From Congeria kusceri (taxonomy: Eukaryota; Mollusca; Bivalvia; Myida; Dreissenidae): DNA of 64,000 nucleotides. Under the pieces are notes generated by a model. The model ran no database searches and was not told the DNA's origin. It saw only the letters and a list, made by a program, of their open reading frames with translations. Position 1 is the stretch's first letter. Each line of letters opens with the position of its first letter. The stretch is taken from the NCBI GenBank assembly GCA_027627225.1, contig CM051027.1:86119951-86183950 (forward strand), given 5' to 3'. Below, one piece after another: positions 54,361-64,000 of this stretch. The position numbers and the translations under genes are program-made.

Positions 54361-55571
54361 ACAAGAAATGTCTTTTAAAAAAGACAATCTGCGTTGACAT
54401 TAATAATGAAATATCACTTTACACTAAACATAATACAAGAGGGCCAAGATGATCGGTTACGTGGCTTCTCAGACCCCAGATTTTTCGGTCCCCATGTAGA
54501 CAAGGCGACTTCTCGGACCCCATATTTTGTAAGCACCATAAGAAAACTTTTTGTATCCCAAAATTAATGTGTGATAAATTCAATAATTATTAATATGTTT
54601 ACCGTGAATAAACCGATCATACCGCCCCATGTGTTCACCAGTGATACATGAATAACCAAAATAATTTACGTTAACATCATTATTATATAAATTTGTCAGC
54701 CAAATTTAACAAATTAACAATGTACAAAAATAATTGCAGAAATGAATGAACATTATTTTTTATCAGATGCGTATAGTTATTCAGGTTTTAAGTCATATAC
54801 CCTACCTTCATCTTGGAAGTAATGTATGCATAATACGTACACATTTCGAAGCCAGTTAATCATTGATACTGTGTATCCTTATGAAAAGCAATCTTCAGGG
54901 AACATTCAGCGCATTTGAAATAATTATGATTTCCATTTTTGATAACATAAACATAAAATTTCGTTACACTTTGGCAATTTAAAATTATATTCGGTAGGAA
55001 TTGTGATGTATCAAGGGTTTCTGTGTATAATTGGTATTGCAAATAATGTATTTATGCTACGAAAATGAAGTAAAAGTAACATGAATAACATTTCGATGTA
55101 TTCCGTTACTTATTTCACCACATTTTATTTATTGAAAGATATTTTCTTATAGGTTGAATAACATCTACTGGAGAAGTCGATAGAAATGTGCAATTCTATT
55201 TAATTCTTAATAGAACTCAACTGCCATTCAATTTCAAATTAACATGCACAGTAAGTTTATGAACATAAATTCCCCATTTATTGAAATATTTGCTCTTATA
55301 ATTCTCTGGACGCTAACTGATGCATGTATATTATAACAGCTATTCACCGGCAGCTTACTGGGCGCTAATTTTAGAATGTTCATGAGTGTGTTGAACTCGA
55401 TAGAATCAATTGTTATTTATAGAGCGTGCCGCTAGGCTAAACAAAACAGTGGATTAATTGTGAGAACGAATATAATATTCTGTTCTTGACATACAATGAG
55501 AAAATATGTTCATAATTATGTTCAGTCAAAAGTCTAGGTCAAAAGTGATCTTAGACAGCTACGCCGAAAAA
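54361..55571 (-). mobile_element. Hairpin-ended repeat, family H, copy 4 (inverted)
   Basis: Starts ACAAGAAATGTCTTTTAAAA with the hairpin and the 'gacttctcggaccccat' blocks (54460-54520), ends GATCTTAGACAGCTACGCCG (55566). Reverse complement of the layout of copies 1-3. Shares GAACATTCAGCGCATTTGAA with copy 2 (inverse at 9910-9930). Confidence 0.72.
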
Positions 55572-55720
55572 TAGGTTGAAGGCAAATTATGTATAGTGCA
55601 TGATGATACAACATGTTCAGTGCCAACACTTTCACATAAGATCGATAGCTTGCATCTAAAGTGATACTGTTAGTTTACATTATAAGTTTCCATTAAATTT
55701 TGCAAAACAACATAGTTTTT

Positions 55721-56300
55721 AGCTCGACTTTTCAAAGAAAAATCAAGCTTTTCTACTCGCATGAGTGTTGGCGTCTGCGCTAAAGTTTTTCAATTAGCTA
55801 GTTTCTCAGGAATAGATTGAGCAATTTAATTCAAACTTAAAACATATGAGGCGCGTCGTGGGAAAACCTGTCTTAATGCATGTGCGTATAGTGTCGTCCC
55901 GGATTAGCCTGTGCAGTCCGCACAGGCTAATCCAGGACGACACTTTCCGCTTTTATGGTATTTTCTGTTTCAAGGAAGTCTCTTCTAACCATAAATTCAC
56001 TTTAGGCTGAAAGTGCCGTCCTGGATTAGTCTGTGCGGACTGCACAGGCTAATCCGGGACGACACTTTACGCACATGCATTAAGACCGGTTTTCCCACAA
56101 CGCGCCTCATATATTTCCTATGTAACCTTTTTACACTTTCATTCAAAGCTATTGGGATAGCTAGTTCCTAAAAAATGGGTTGAGGGATTTCATTCAAACT
56201 TAAACCATAAACAAAACGCTGACATCGTAGAAAGACTGTTGGCGAGAAAAGAAACTAAAAGCAAATGAATGATGAGAGTATTTTTACCTTAAGGAACATT
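55721..56300. repeat. AGCTCGACTTTTC repeat, host of MITE copy D
   Basis: Left part TTTTAGCTCGACTTTTCAAA...TCAAACTTAAAACA, right part TTTCCTATGTAACC...CATTCAAACTTAAACC. The related phrases on both sides suggest tandem units interrupted by the MITE. The last ~90 bp match 12872-12962. Confidence 0.55.
55847..56109. mobile_element. TGAGGCGCG MITE, copy D (best preserved)
   Basis: TA at 55845-55846 and 56110-56111. Ends TGAGGCGCGTCGTGGGAAAA and TGAGGCGCGTTGTGGGAAAA (minus strand). Two internal inverted blocks (GGATTAGCCTGTGCAGTCCG / CGCACAGGCTAATCC and its mirror) flank TTTTATGGTATTTTCTG. Inserted in a repeat that starts near 55721 (TTTTAGCTCGACTTTTCAAA). Confidence 0.92.
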
Positions 56301-57230
56301 TATTGATGTAAGTCACCTGTCTGTTATACAAAACAAATATCGAAACTTGTAACTATTCAATCTACTTAAATAAATTTGTATAAGCTGGTATTTCACCTAA
56401 TTGTAGATGGAGATCCAGGCCAGTGTCTTTTGCAAATGTACATAGCGCACATCTAATTCGATCAATGCTATTTATCTACGACATTCTCAGCATTTATTTT
56501 TTGTAATTCATGGGAGGCAAATATTTTTTTTGCAAACTGTTTAAAAAGCAAACAGAGTTATATGCATACAAATCAATCTACAACGGGAAAAAATAGTTGA
56601 TGAAACGTTTAAGTTCGAATCAATCTTTTTATCACAAGGGCTTTGCTCGGTAAATACCGATTTAATTAAAAATAACGTGTTAAATTAGTAAAATACATTT
56701 AAAATTCTCTTGAGAAGTACAATGCTTTTCCACAAATGGCATGGATACTTCAAAAACAATAGCAATCTTCAAACGAGTGGTTACGATTACTCTGCTATAT
56801 CTGCTAGAGTCAATACACTGTTGCTAAACTTATGCAATATATAATGCAATACACGTATGCAGTTAATCAGTAAACAGCACAAACAGATACGCTATCATTC
56901 CTATGTGAATAGACATGTGGACTAACTGGATTATTGTTATTGTTTTTAAGTGTTAAAGTGGGATCTATTTCTTGTCATCTATTCATGAATAGAAAGTAGC
57001 ATTGATAATAGGAAGCCTCACTGCTCAGCCAGGGGAGCACAGTAATTTATCAATGTACTGACTAGTGGCCTGCAGAGTAAAGACGTAATTCTCTCAAGAC
57101 CAATTTCTGAATACAGCTACTAAATTCTAATATATATTCCCCATATTAAAATCCACCCATAACCCAAGATTGGTAACTCTAGTTTGAAATTTGTCAAAAT
57201 TATGGGCTTTTTTACATGCAAATATTTATA
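56301..57230. other. Gene-free stretch
   Basis: No supported gene, no further guanylate cyclase exon recognised. Confidence 0.4.
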
Positions 57231-57935
57231 TTCAAGGTGGGTCGGGTGGTAGCGACAACTTTGGGTTTCTGCTCTCTTGAGAATGAATCTTCACCCAGAT
57301 AGGTTGGAGTCAAGGTCACGGTTACTGAAATGGAAAATGTTTCTGCTCAATCACTCTAGAACAAATTGAGATATTGTAATGAAACATGGTTTATAGATAC
57401 CTTATATTAAGACCTCGCTTGGGATTGCATATGGGTGGGTAGGGTCAAGGTCACCATTACTAAAAATAGAAAAAACTGTTTCAGCTCAATAACTTAAGAA
57501 CGAATTGAGCTATTGTAATGAAACTTCATATATTAATACCTTATATCGATACCTTGAATGGGATTGCATTAGAGGTGGGTGGGGTCAAGGTCACCATAGC
57601 TAAAAATAGAACAATGGTTTCTGCAATATAATTTAAGAACCTTAATAAGTTATGTAATGATTTAATGAAACTTTATATATATATACTGTATAGTAGGGTT
57701 GCATAATTATGAGGTGGGTAGAGTCAAAGTCAAGGTCACTGTTTCGAAAATAGAAAAAAAACAGTTTTCACTCAATAAATCGTGAACAAATTAAGGTATT
57801 GTTATGACATTTTGCATATTGGATGGGTGGTTTTAAGTCAAGGTCAGCGGTATTAAAATAGAAACAATGGAAACCAAAAGTAGGAATTGTGCTATTGAAA
57901 TGAAACTTAATAATAACTTTAAGTGTCCCCTACTA
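57231..57935. repeat. Family G repeat units
   Basis: Four to five ~135-bp units with GGTGGGTGGGGTCAAGGTCA, CCATTACTAAAAATAGAAAA and 'gagctattgtaatgaaactt'. Same unit as in 44580-45000, here without the GGGCCCCA ends. Confidence 0.75.
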
Positions 57936-59689
57936 GCCAAACATTTTTTTTTTATTAAAAAAGCCAATAACTCTGCAAAGTTCAAAAAAGTCCAACATGC
58001 TGTCTTCCAACAGCTCTTATTATTAAACTCTAAACATGTCATACTACAAAATTACTTCTGAAAAATGATTGTCTTGTAATACACGAAATCCTTTTTAGAG
58101 GATTATTTCTACCAGTAATGTCCACAATGTAAGTGTCGAAGTTGGTTGTTAATGGCCAGTGATGAAAATAAACAACATTCTGATTCCTAGCAGAACAGGA
58201 AAGTGACACTGACATATTGGACTTTGTCTGATAGGGATCTTGCTCAAACTATGCTGATACATAAAATATAAATTTATAAGGCTGTAAATACGACTTTTTT
58301 AAAACATTTTTCTGTATTGACAAAATAGACTTTGTTCGACAATTGTTATTTTATCTGCTGCTTCCAGTATTTACTGAACAGACTTTGTTGTTTTATCAGC
58401 AGTTCAGTAGACCTCTGCATTCCAGTCAGACTGGGGCTGTTGGTATCAGCCTTTTTTGTTACCATATCACGAGACATTTGCAGCTGTTGCATGTTTCTTT
58501 TCCAAGAAGTCGCCAGAAACATTACAAAATAAATCTGAACACATATTTGGTTTTGTTGTGATTCTCAATGTATATCAAACAAAAAGTTACAAACTGTTCA
58601 CTGCTAGTGGGTCTTTCTAGGGGGTGCCCGGGGTAATCGGTTCAAGTAATAATTATTTGCCATGTTTTCTTATTACCATATTTATTCTATTTTTTCGGAC
58701 ACTCTTATGTTTTCTGATACCTGAAAATCACCTAATTATTTTGTGTGTCTATGTTTTCAACCACTTTCAGAAAAGGACTTAAATTGCGATCTTTGTTTTC
58801 GGACAGATACTAATTTGCAATTAACACACATTAGGCTAAAAAAAATTAATGATTTGTTTCTCAGGGAGCGCCGCAACGTTTTTTTTATGGCTGCCACAAA
58901 TTAAATTTAATGCCAAACAATTTGTTATTAACTATTTTTGACTATCGCGCCCGGGTTTTAAAGGAGCAGTCCAGAAATATGTTATTAAAAAATAAAAATT
59001 TGCAGAAAGTGTTTCTAATGGGCATGTTACCGAACAAAATACTAAAAGTATGCATTGAAATCTGTGAAGTATTAACATTTTGGTAACTTGCTATAGTCTA
59101 TTTTCTGTATGCGATAAATGGTGATGACTCTGGATTAAACAAGCATGTACATTATAGTATATTCCGTTCATACCAAGTGCTTTTGAACAATGCCTTTCGT
59201 AAATAAGAAACAGATTTCGGACAAGTAAACACCATAAACGTTCATAAGAACTATTACTAAAATTACGATGTATTGAATTAAATCCCATGGACAGTGGCTT
59301 AAAATTAAACAAATCCACAAGAAGAGTAACCCGGTGGAGATTTTGGTATTTCCGGTAACTTTCTTCCTGTCGGATTTAATTATATAAATCGGATATTCAC
59401 AAATTGTCAAATATTGTGTAAATTTTGAAAAAAAAAAGTCATATTCGATTGGGAACCTTTATAAATATCGTCTGTTTGTTGATTTAAACTTTTGTTTTGC
59501 ATATGCTTTTGCTTGTGTTAATAGCATTCCATATTTTTTGAAGTCCTATGGAAACAAAGGAAAATGGCAGCTGCATTGACAAGTGTTGATTTTCCTTTCT
59601 AAACATTATTGGTGATTACACATGGAGACGGTTAACTCTGTTACAGCAGGCTAGACTTGATTTTTTTCCTCACTTTTAATAGTTTTTCC
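57936..59689. other. Gene-free stretch
   Basis: No supported gene. The 66-80 codon frames at 58332, 58343 and 59091-59410 show no domain and were checked for the missing guanylate cyclase coiled-coil/cyclase motifs without success. Confidence 0.4.
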
Positions 59690-60156
59690 TCCAAAATTAG
59701 AAACTCAAATATAGATTCCAGTTAAAAATCAGATCATTCAATTATTGACTTAGAAATTAGTTTTGGAGATATAGCCCATGGAAAAGGTCTGTGGAAATTC
59801 AACAATTCACTGTTAAATGATCTTGACTATTTAAATTGCATTAATTCTTTGATTGAAAATATTAAAAAACAATATTGTATCCCAGTATACAATATAGAAT
59901 GCATAGAAACACTTAATAACAATGACATACAATTTGTGATCAATGACCAGTTATTCCTAGAAACATTACTTATGGAAATTAGAGCAAAAACTATTTCATT
60001 TTCATTATAGAAAGCTAAGTTAAACCAAAAACATCAATCTAATTTAACTATGAAAATAGAACAACTTAAGAAGTCATTAACTGAAACTAATATTAATCAA
60101 CTTCAAGATTTACAAAATGAATAAGAGAACTTGAGGGAAAATAAACATAAAGGTTC
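59690..60156 (+). pseudogene. LINE ORF2 remnant, endonuclease end to linker
   Basis: Frame reads SDHSIIDLEISFGDIAHGKG, LWKFNNSLLNDLDYLNCINS, then MEIRAKTISFSL, stop, and KAKLNQKHQSN...LQNE, stop, ENLRENKHKG. SDHS followed by (R)GKGLWKFNNSLL is typical of the endonuclease C-terminus of L1-type LINEs, and the following Lys/Glu-rich part is the linker to the RT. Two in-frame stops make it dead. Continues at 62502 after the X1 insertion. Confidence 0.78.
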
Positions 60157-60265
60157 ACTTTTTGATTTTACGGTTTACAAAACCGGCGAACATAAATTTT
60201 CCGAAAGTGAAAAAAAAAAAATTATTATAATTACGATTTTTTTTTACCGATGGGGGACGAAACGT

Positions 60266-60436
60266 TCAAATTTTCGAAATATTTTGAGTACGAATATAAT
60301 AATTTGCTCGGTAAGTCCGTTTACTTCCGTGAAACTGCTTTTTGTTTTTGACGGTATCACACGATGATTGCCGATCGAGATCAACAAATTGTTCCGGAAT
60401 TTCACGGACAATTTTTTTAAGCAAGGCGTCAGCCAT
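60266..60436 (-). CDS. Small ORF at the start of X1 (possible transposase N-terminus)
   Basis: 56 codons from ATG: MADALLKKIVREIPEQFVDL, then DRQSS...KNKKQFHGSKRTYRAN and a stop. The same frame is open in X2 (62809-62990), where ATG is replaced by ACG. The few differences between copies include several that change residues, so purifying selection is not shown. Charged composition and location next to the promoter-like block suggest the truncated beginning of the family's transposase. An alternative on the plus strand is a short exon-like run MGDETFKFSKYFEYEYNNLL ending at a GTAAGT (60250-60311). Confidence 0.35.
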   Translation of the reverse strand: MADALLKKIVREIPEQFVDLDRQSSCDTVKNKKQFHGSKRTYRANYYIRTQNISKI

Positions 60437-61573
60437 TGTTTATGTACATGTATGCCATGTAAAACCCGTGTTTTCTACAAAAGAGTGCGACATGTATGCT
60501 GAAACACGACGTCACGTTCCACGCATGGAAAGCGTGCGTGTACCGATCATGTGCTTTACTAAATACAGGTCTTTAAAGACATTGGGTGTCCTAGTTTCCC
60601 GTCAAAGGAATGTTAATCCCATGCATGATTTTTGCAGGGAGAAATCCCGTTATTGTGTCATTGAGTTTTTCTAGTTTGAGGGTCGTCTCATAAATAAATT
60701 CACAAATGGAGAAAAAATAGGTAACTTTATAAACAAATTGGCGTGGTTTTTCCATGCAAATTTACTTATTGGTGGACAAAAAATTAGCAAGTGATTTTTA
60801 GTTCGTAAATTGTTGAATTTATTATATATTGTAAACTTCTAATAATGTTCAACATGTTTCGTAGACGGCCCTTAAAATGACTTGTCCATTTGATGACAGT
60901 TAATATTACCGTTAGAAGTACAGTTATTCATGGACAGAATGAAACATGAGAAAATCAACACTGTTTTAAACAATAGAGCGACATTTGTCTTTAACATATG
61001 ACACGCAGGCACGATGTGCACGAGGAAAATTTCCCGCCGTTTTTGCAGGAACAAAGCATGTATATAATATAAATATATTTTAATCAAGATCTTTACAATT
61101 CACCAATTATCCAGTCAGTACTATGTTCAACAGCTGTAACGATTAAAACAGTGTTAAAACACTAAATACATGCCCATATGAACATAATTAATAGAATAAA
61201 AAAGGCTCCATCGAGTGTAACCTAAAGATTCGAGAACGACGAGAATAGTGGGTTTGGTCATGACGTCACTGTGCGAATGTGATGCGCACTGGACATAAAC
61301 ATCCGGAAAAAATCATTACTTTCAGTTTCGCAACAACAATGATGCTTTTGCTTTAAAAGGCTAGAGGTATGCCGTTCAAACGGTGATGCTTCGTTTATTT
61401 CATTTCGTTTAAACTTGTACAAAAAATTGAAAACATCTTAGCCTTAAATTTAATAGCTAAAACGCACCAGATAACGTCATTTGACACATGCCGCACAAAA
61501 ATTTGACGTACGGAGGGGATACCCCTCCCTAACCCACCCCTCTCGGGACGGGGACGCCAAAAAAAATCCTGTG

Positions 61574-61814
61574 GAAGGCACTGGATGTATCTTTTCAGGT
61601 GGCATTTGTAACAAATAATATCATTAGTAAAAAGATCTTCTTGCGAGGACATCGAAACGAGGATGTGGGGACAGACAGCTTTGTCTCGTATACACTTAAA
61701 AGAGAAAGTCATGGTTGCATTTTGTTGATGATATATATTTTCGCGACACAATGAGAATTTCTTATTTGCCTTGTATTTTGTTTCTGTCACAATTGTAATG
61801 CAATAATTTAACAC
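61574..61814 (-). other. Unassigned minus-strand frame at the private part of X1
   Basis: ATG at 61814; reads SFKCIRDKAVCPHILVSMSS, EDLFTNDIICYKCHLKRYIQ and CLPQ up to a CAG|GATTTTTT junction, with four Cys in C-x(n)-C spacings. The frame continues to 61395 through the X common part. No domain assigned. Confidence 0.2.
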
Positions 61815-62501
61815 ACACTAGCAGTTGAGTTTATATTTGATAAATTTCATATATACATGAAGATTTAGCATATACACAGAGTTGAATATTTAAAAAAAAA
61901 ATATGTTAAAACTGGTTTCTGATTTTTAATAAGAATTAAGACTTAATAAGAATGCAGACAATTAACGTCATATTAATTGGACTTTTCTCTTGATATAGTT
62001 AAATTTAATATGTTTTTCGAGACCTCACAGCAATTATTTTCACAATTTGCGTTGTGTGGTTAGATTAAGCTCGTTTTGCAAGGTCTGTGTTCGGGCAGTT
62101 GTGGATTCCAGTCCTGCGCAGGTTAACTCTTCTTCTTTTAAAAAGGCATCTCACTTTACATTTTGTAAATCCATACAAGTATACAACTTTGTGGTAAAAT
62201 CAATTTTAATGATGCCGTTAAAATATATGCATCTATTACACTTATTTACTCTGTAAAATTCATAAATACAAATGGTTAAACTGCATATAAAACATTGGTG
62301 TAATAAAACAGTTTATACCATGTTTGACGTCTTATTCTAACTTCACATAATAGTGTGTTTTAATGTTGATATTGTTATTAATTATAAATTGCTAATGGGA
62401 ATCGTTCGCTGTGTTAAAATTTGAACACTTTTTTTTTTTTTTTTTTTTCGACCTGCCAGTGGACATGTTCCCCAAAAAATTTTGTAAACCAGAAAATAAA
62501 A

Positions 62502-62698
62502 AGGGACTGGCCTTATTTGTTCTAGAGCTAAATGGCTAGAAGAGAGGGAAAAACCCACAAAATACTTTTGCTGTCTGGAATCTAACCATTATACAAACAA
62601 GTCAATACCTTTTATTGAAACAGAAAATGGTGTTAAGTTGAATCAGCAAAATGGTATTTTAAATGAAGCAGTTTCATTCTATAAAACATTAGGCCAGG
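62502..62698 (+). pseudogene. LINE ORF2 remnant, start of RT region
   Basis: Frame reads GTGLICSRAKWLEEREKPTK, YFCCLESNHYTNKSIPFIET and GILNEAVSFYKTLGQD, matching the conserved (R)SRAKWxEEGEKPTKYFxxLE block before L1-type RT domains. It follows the segment at 59690-60156 and is cut at 62698 by X2. Confidence 0.85.
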
Positions 62699-64000
62699 AC
62701 TTTTTGATTTTACGGTTTACAAAACCGGCGAACATAAATTTTCCGAAAGTGAAAAAAAAAAAAAATTATAATTACGATTTTTTTTTTACCGATGGGGGAC
62801 GAAACGTTCAAATTTTCGAAATATTTTGAGTACGAATATAATAATTTGCTCGGTAAGTCTGTTTACTTCCGTGAAACTGCTTTTTGTTTTTGACGTTATC
62901 AAACGATGATTGCCGATCGAGATCAACAAATTGTTCCGGAATTTTACGTACAATTTTTTTAAGCAAGGCGTCCGCCGTTGTTTATGTACATGTATGCCAT
63001 GTAAAACCCGTGTTTTCTACAAAAGAGTGCGAAATGTCTGCAGAAACACGACGTCATGTTCCACGCATGGAAAGCGTGCGTGTACCGATCATGTGCTTTA
63101 CTAAATACAGGTCTTTAAAGACATTGGGTGTCCTAGTTTCCCGTCAAAGGAATGTTAATCCCATGCATGATTTTTGCAGGGAGAAATCCCGTTATTGTGG
63201 TCAGTGAAGTGTTTCAAGTTTGAGGGTCGTCTCATAAATCTGTACTAGTATCCAAAATTGAACAAAAAGATTGGTACAGCAAATGGAGAAAAAATAGGTA
63301 AATTCTAAATAAATTGGCGTGGTTTTTCCATGCAAATTTACTTATTGGTGGACAAAAAATTAGCAAGTGATTTTTAGTTCTTAAATTGTTGATTTTATTA
63401 TATATTGTAAACTTCTAATAATGTTCAACATGTTTCATAGACGGCCCTTAAAATGACTTGTCCATTTGATGACAGTTAATATTACCATTAGAAGTACAGT
63501 TATTCATGGAAAGAATGAAACATGAGAAAATCAACACTGTTTTTAACAATAGTGACATTTGTCTTTAACATTTGACGCGCGGGCACGATGTGCACGAGGA
63601 AAATTTCCCGCTGTTTTTGCAAGAACAAAGCATGTATATAATATAAATATATTTTAATCAAGATCTTTACAATTCACCAATTATCCAGTCAGTACTATGT
63701 TCAACAGCTGTAACGAATAAAACAGTGTTAAAACACTAAATACATGCCCATATGAACATAATTAATTGAATAAAAAAAGGCTCCATCAGTAGATCGAGTG
63801 TAACCTAACGATTCGAGAACGACGAGAATAGTGGGTTTGGACATGACGTCACTGTGCGAATGTGATGCGCACTGGACATAAACATCCGGAAAAAATCATT
63901 ACTTTCAGTTTCGCAACTACAATGATGCTTTTGCTTTTAAAAGGCTAGAGGTATGCCGTTCAAACGGTGATGTTTCGTTTATTTCATTTCGTTTAAACTT
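62699..64000 (-). mobile_element. Element X2, partial (runs off the window)
   Basis: Begins CTTTTTGATTTTACGG at a different point of the same LINE and then follows X1 base for base with scattered differences. Small indels: poly-A length at 62752, ATCTGTACTAGTATCC insertion near 63238. The window ends inside the GTTTCGTTTATTTCATTTCG block that corresponds to X1 61390-61415. Confidence 0.75.

Larger units (their letters stand above)
60157..62501 (-). mobile_element. Element X1, inserted in the LINE
   Basis: Left end CTTTTTGATTTTACGG-TTTACAAAA and right end (minus strand) CTTTTTATTTTCTGG-TTTACAAAA are inverted. The LINE frame continues across the removed segment. A clear target duplication was not found. 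The 5' ~1.4 kb is nearly identical to X2 (62699 on). It contains a 56-residue minus-strand ORF (60266-60436), the GACGTCACG / CGCATGGAAAGCGTGCG block shared with the CAGCG elements, and a block matching their ends (ACGCACCAGATAACGTCA, 61460-61490). The right part (61574-62440) is private to X1 and ends in a poly-T run. Confidence 0.65.

Noticed and set aside
58332..58561. Possible further guanylate cyclase exon
   Set aside because: An AG and an open frame are present, but neither the coiled-coil nor the cyclase motifs appear in any frame.
60342..60674. 110-codon plus-strand frame, repeated at 62884-63207
   Set aside because: It runs across the shared noncoding block of the X elements; the frame is not kept in the CAGCG relatives and has no domain. 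The small minus-strand ORF is the better candidate.

Overview
This is a gene-poor, AT-rich, repeat-dense animal nuclear window, best explained as bivalve mollusc DNA. The grounds are GT-AG introns of 0.4 to 17 kb, a metazoan soluble guanylate cyclase gene, and dense layered repeats of kinds I associate with bivalve genomes: arrays with AGCTCACCTGAGC ends, TGAGGCGCG-ended MITEs, and GTCCGTCCG-rich repeats. The species cannot be fixed from sequence alone.

The only convincing host gene is a plus-strand soluble guanylate cyclase beta-type subunit. Exon 1 (ATG at 28008), exon 2 (35284-35834), exon 3 (53188-53343) and exon 4 (53707-53915) join in phase to give about 334 residues: a complete H-NOX haem domain followed by most of the HNOBA/PAS-like region. 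The coiled coil and the cyclase domain are not seen and must lie beyond the window. The haem pocket has the proximal His (H105) and the Y-x-S-x-R motif (Y134, S136, R138). It has a tyrosine (Y144) where NO-selective vertebrate beta1 has isoleucine, which is the most interesting functional point here.

Region by region: 1-16.7 kb lies upstream of the gene and holds a small MITE, a dead piggyBac element with TTAA target duplications (1443-4112), two copies of a hairpin-ended roughly 1.2-1.5 kb repeat (family H) with a TA-flanked MITE between them, a 38-bp tandem array, two TGAGGCGCG MITEs, and a Mutator-like (MULE) element with array-like terminal inverted repeats and a 9-bp target duplication (13866-15227). 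From 16.7 to 28 kb there is a foldback element, a GTCCCCTAC-ended repeat, a reverse-transcriptase remnant split by a CAGCG-ended transposon, a third H copy and tandem arrays that run up to exon 1. Intron 1 (28.1-35.3 kb) holds an antisense Harbinger-type transposase 3' exon with a SWIM finger and a second CAGCG-ended transposon. Intron 2 (35.8-53.2 kb) is mostly a ~165-bp-period repeat (family R), two pogo/Tigger-like TA-flanked elements, a 34-bp and a 37-bp array, and a 1.5-kb probable solo LTR. Downstream of exon 4 are a fourth H copy (inverted), another MITE, and a LINE interrupted by two related elements (X1, X2), the second cut by the window end.

The genes do not form a pathway. The window is one signalling gene whose introns and flanks have been repeatedly colonised, with nested insertions that give a relative order of events. 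Several elements can be delimited to the base from target duplications and from restored flanking sequence.
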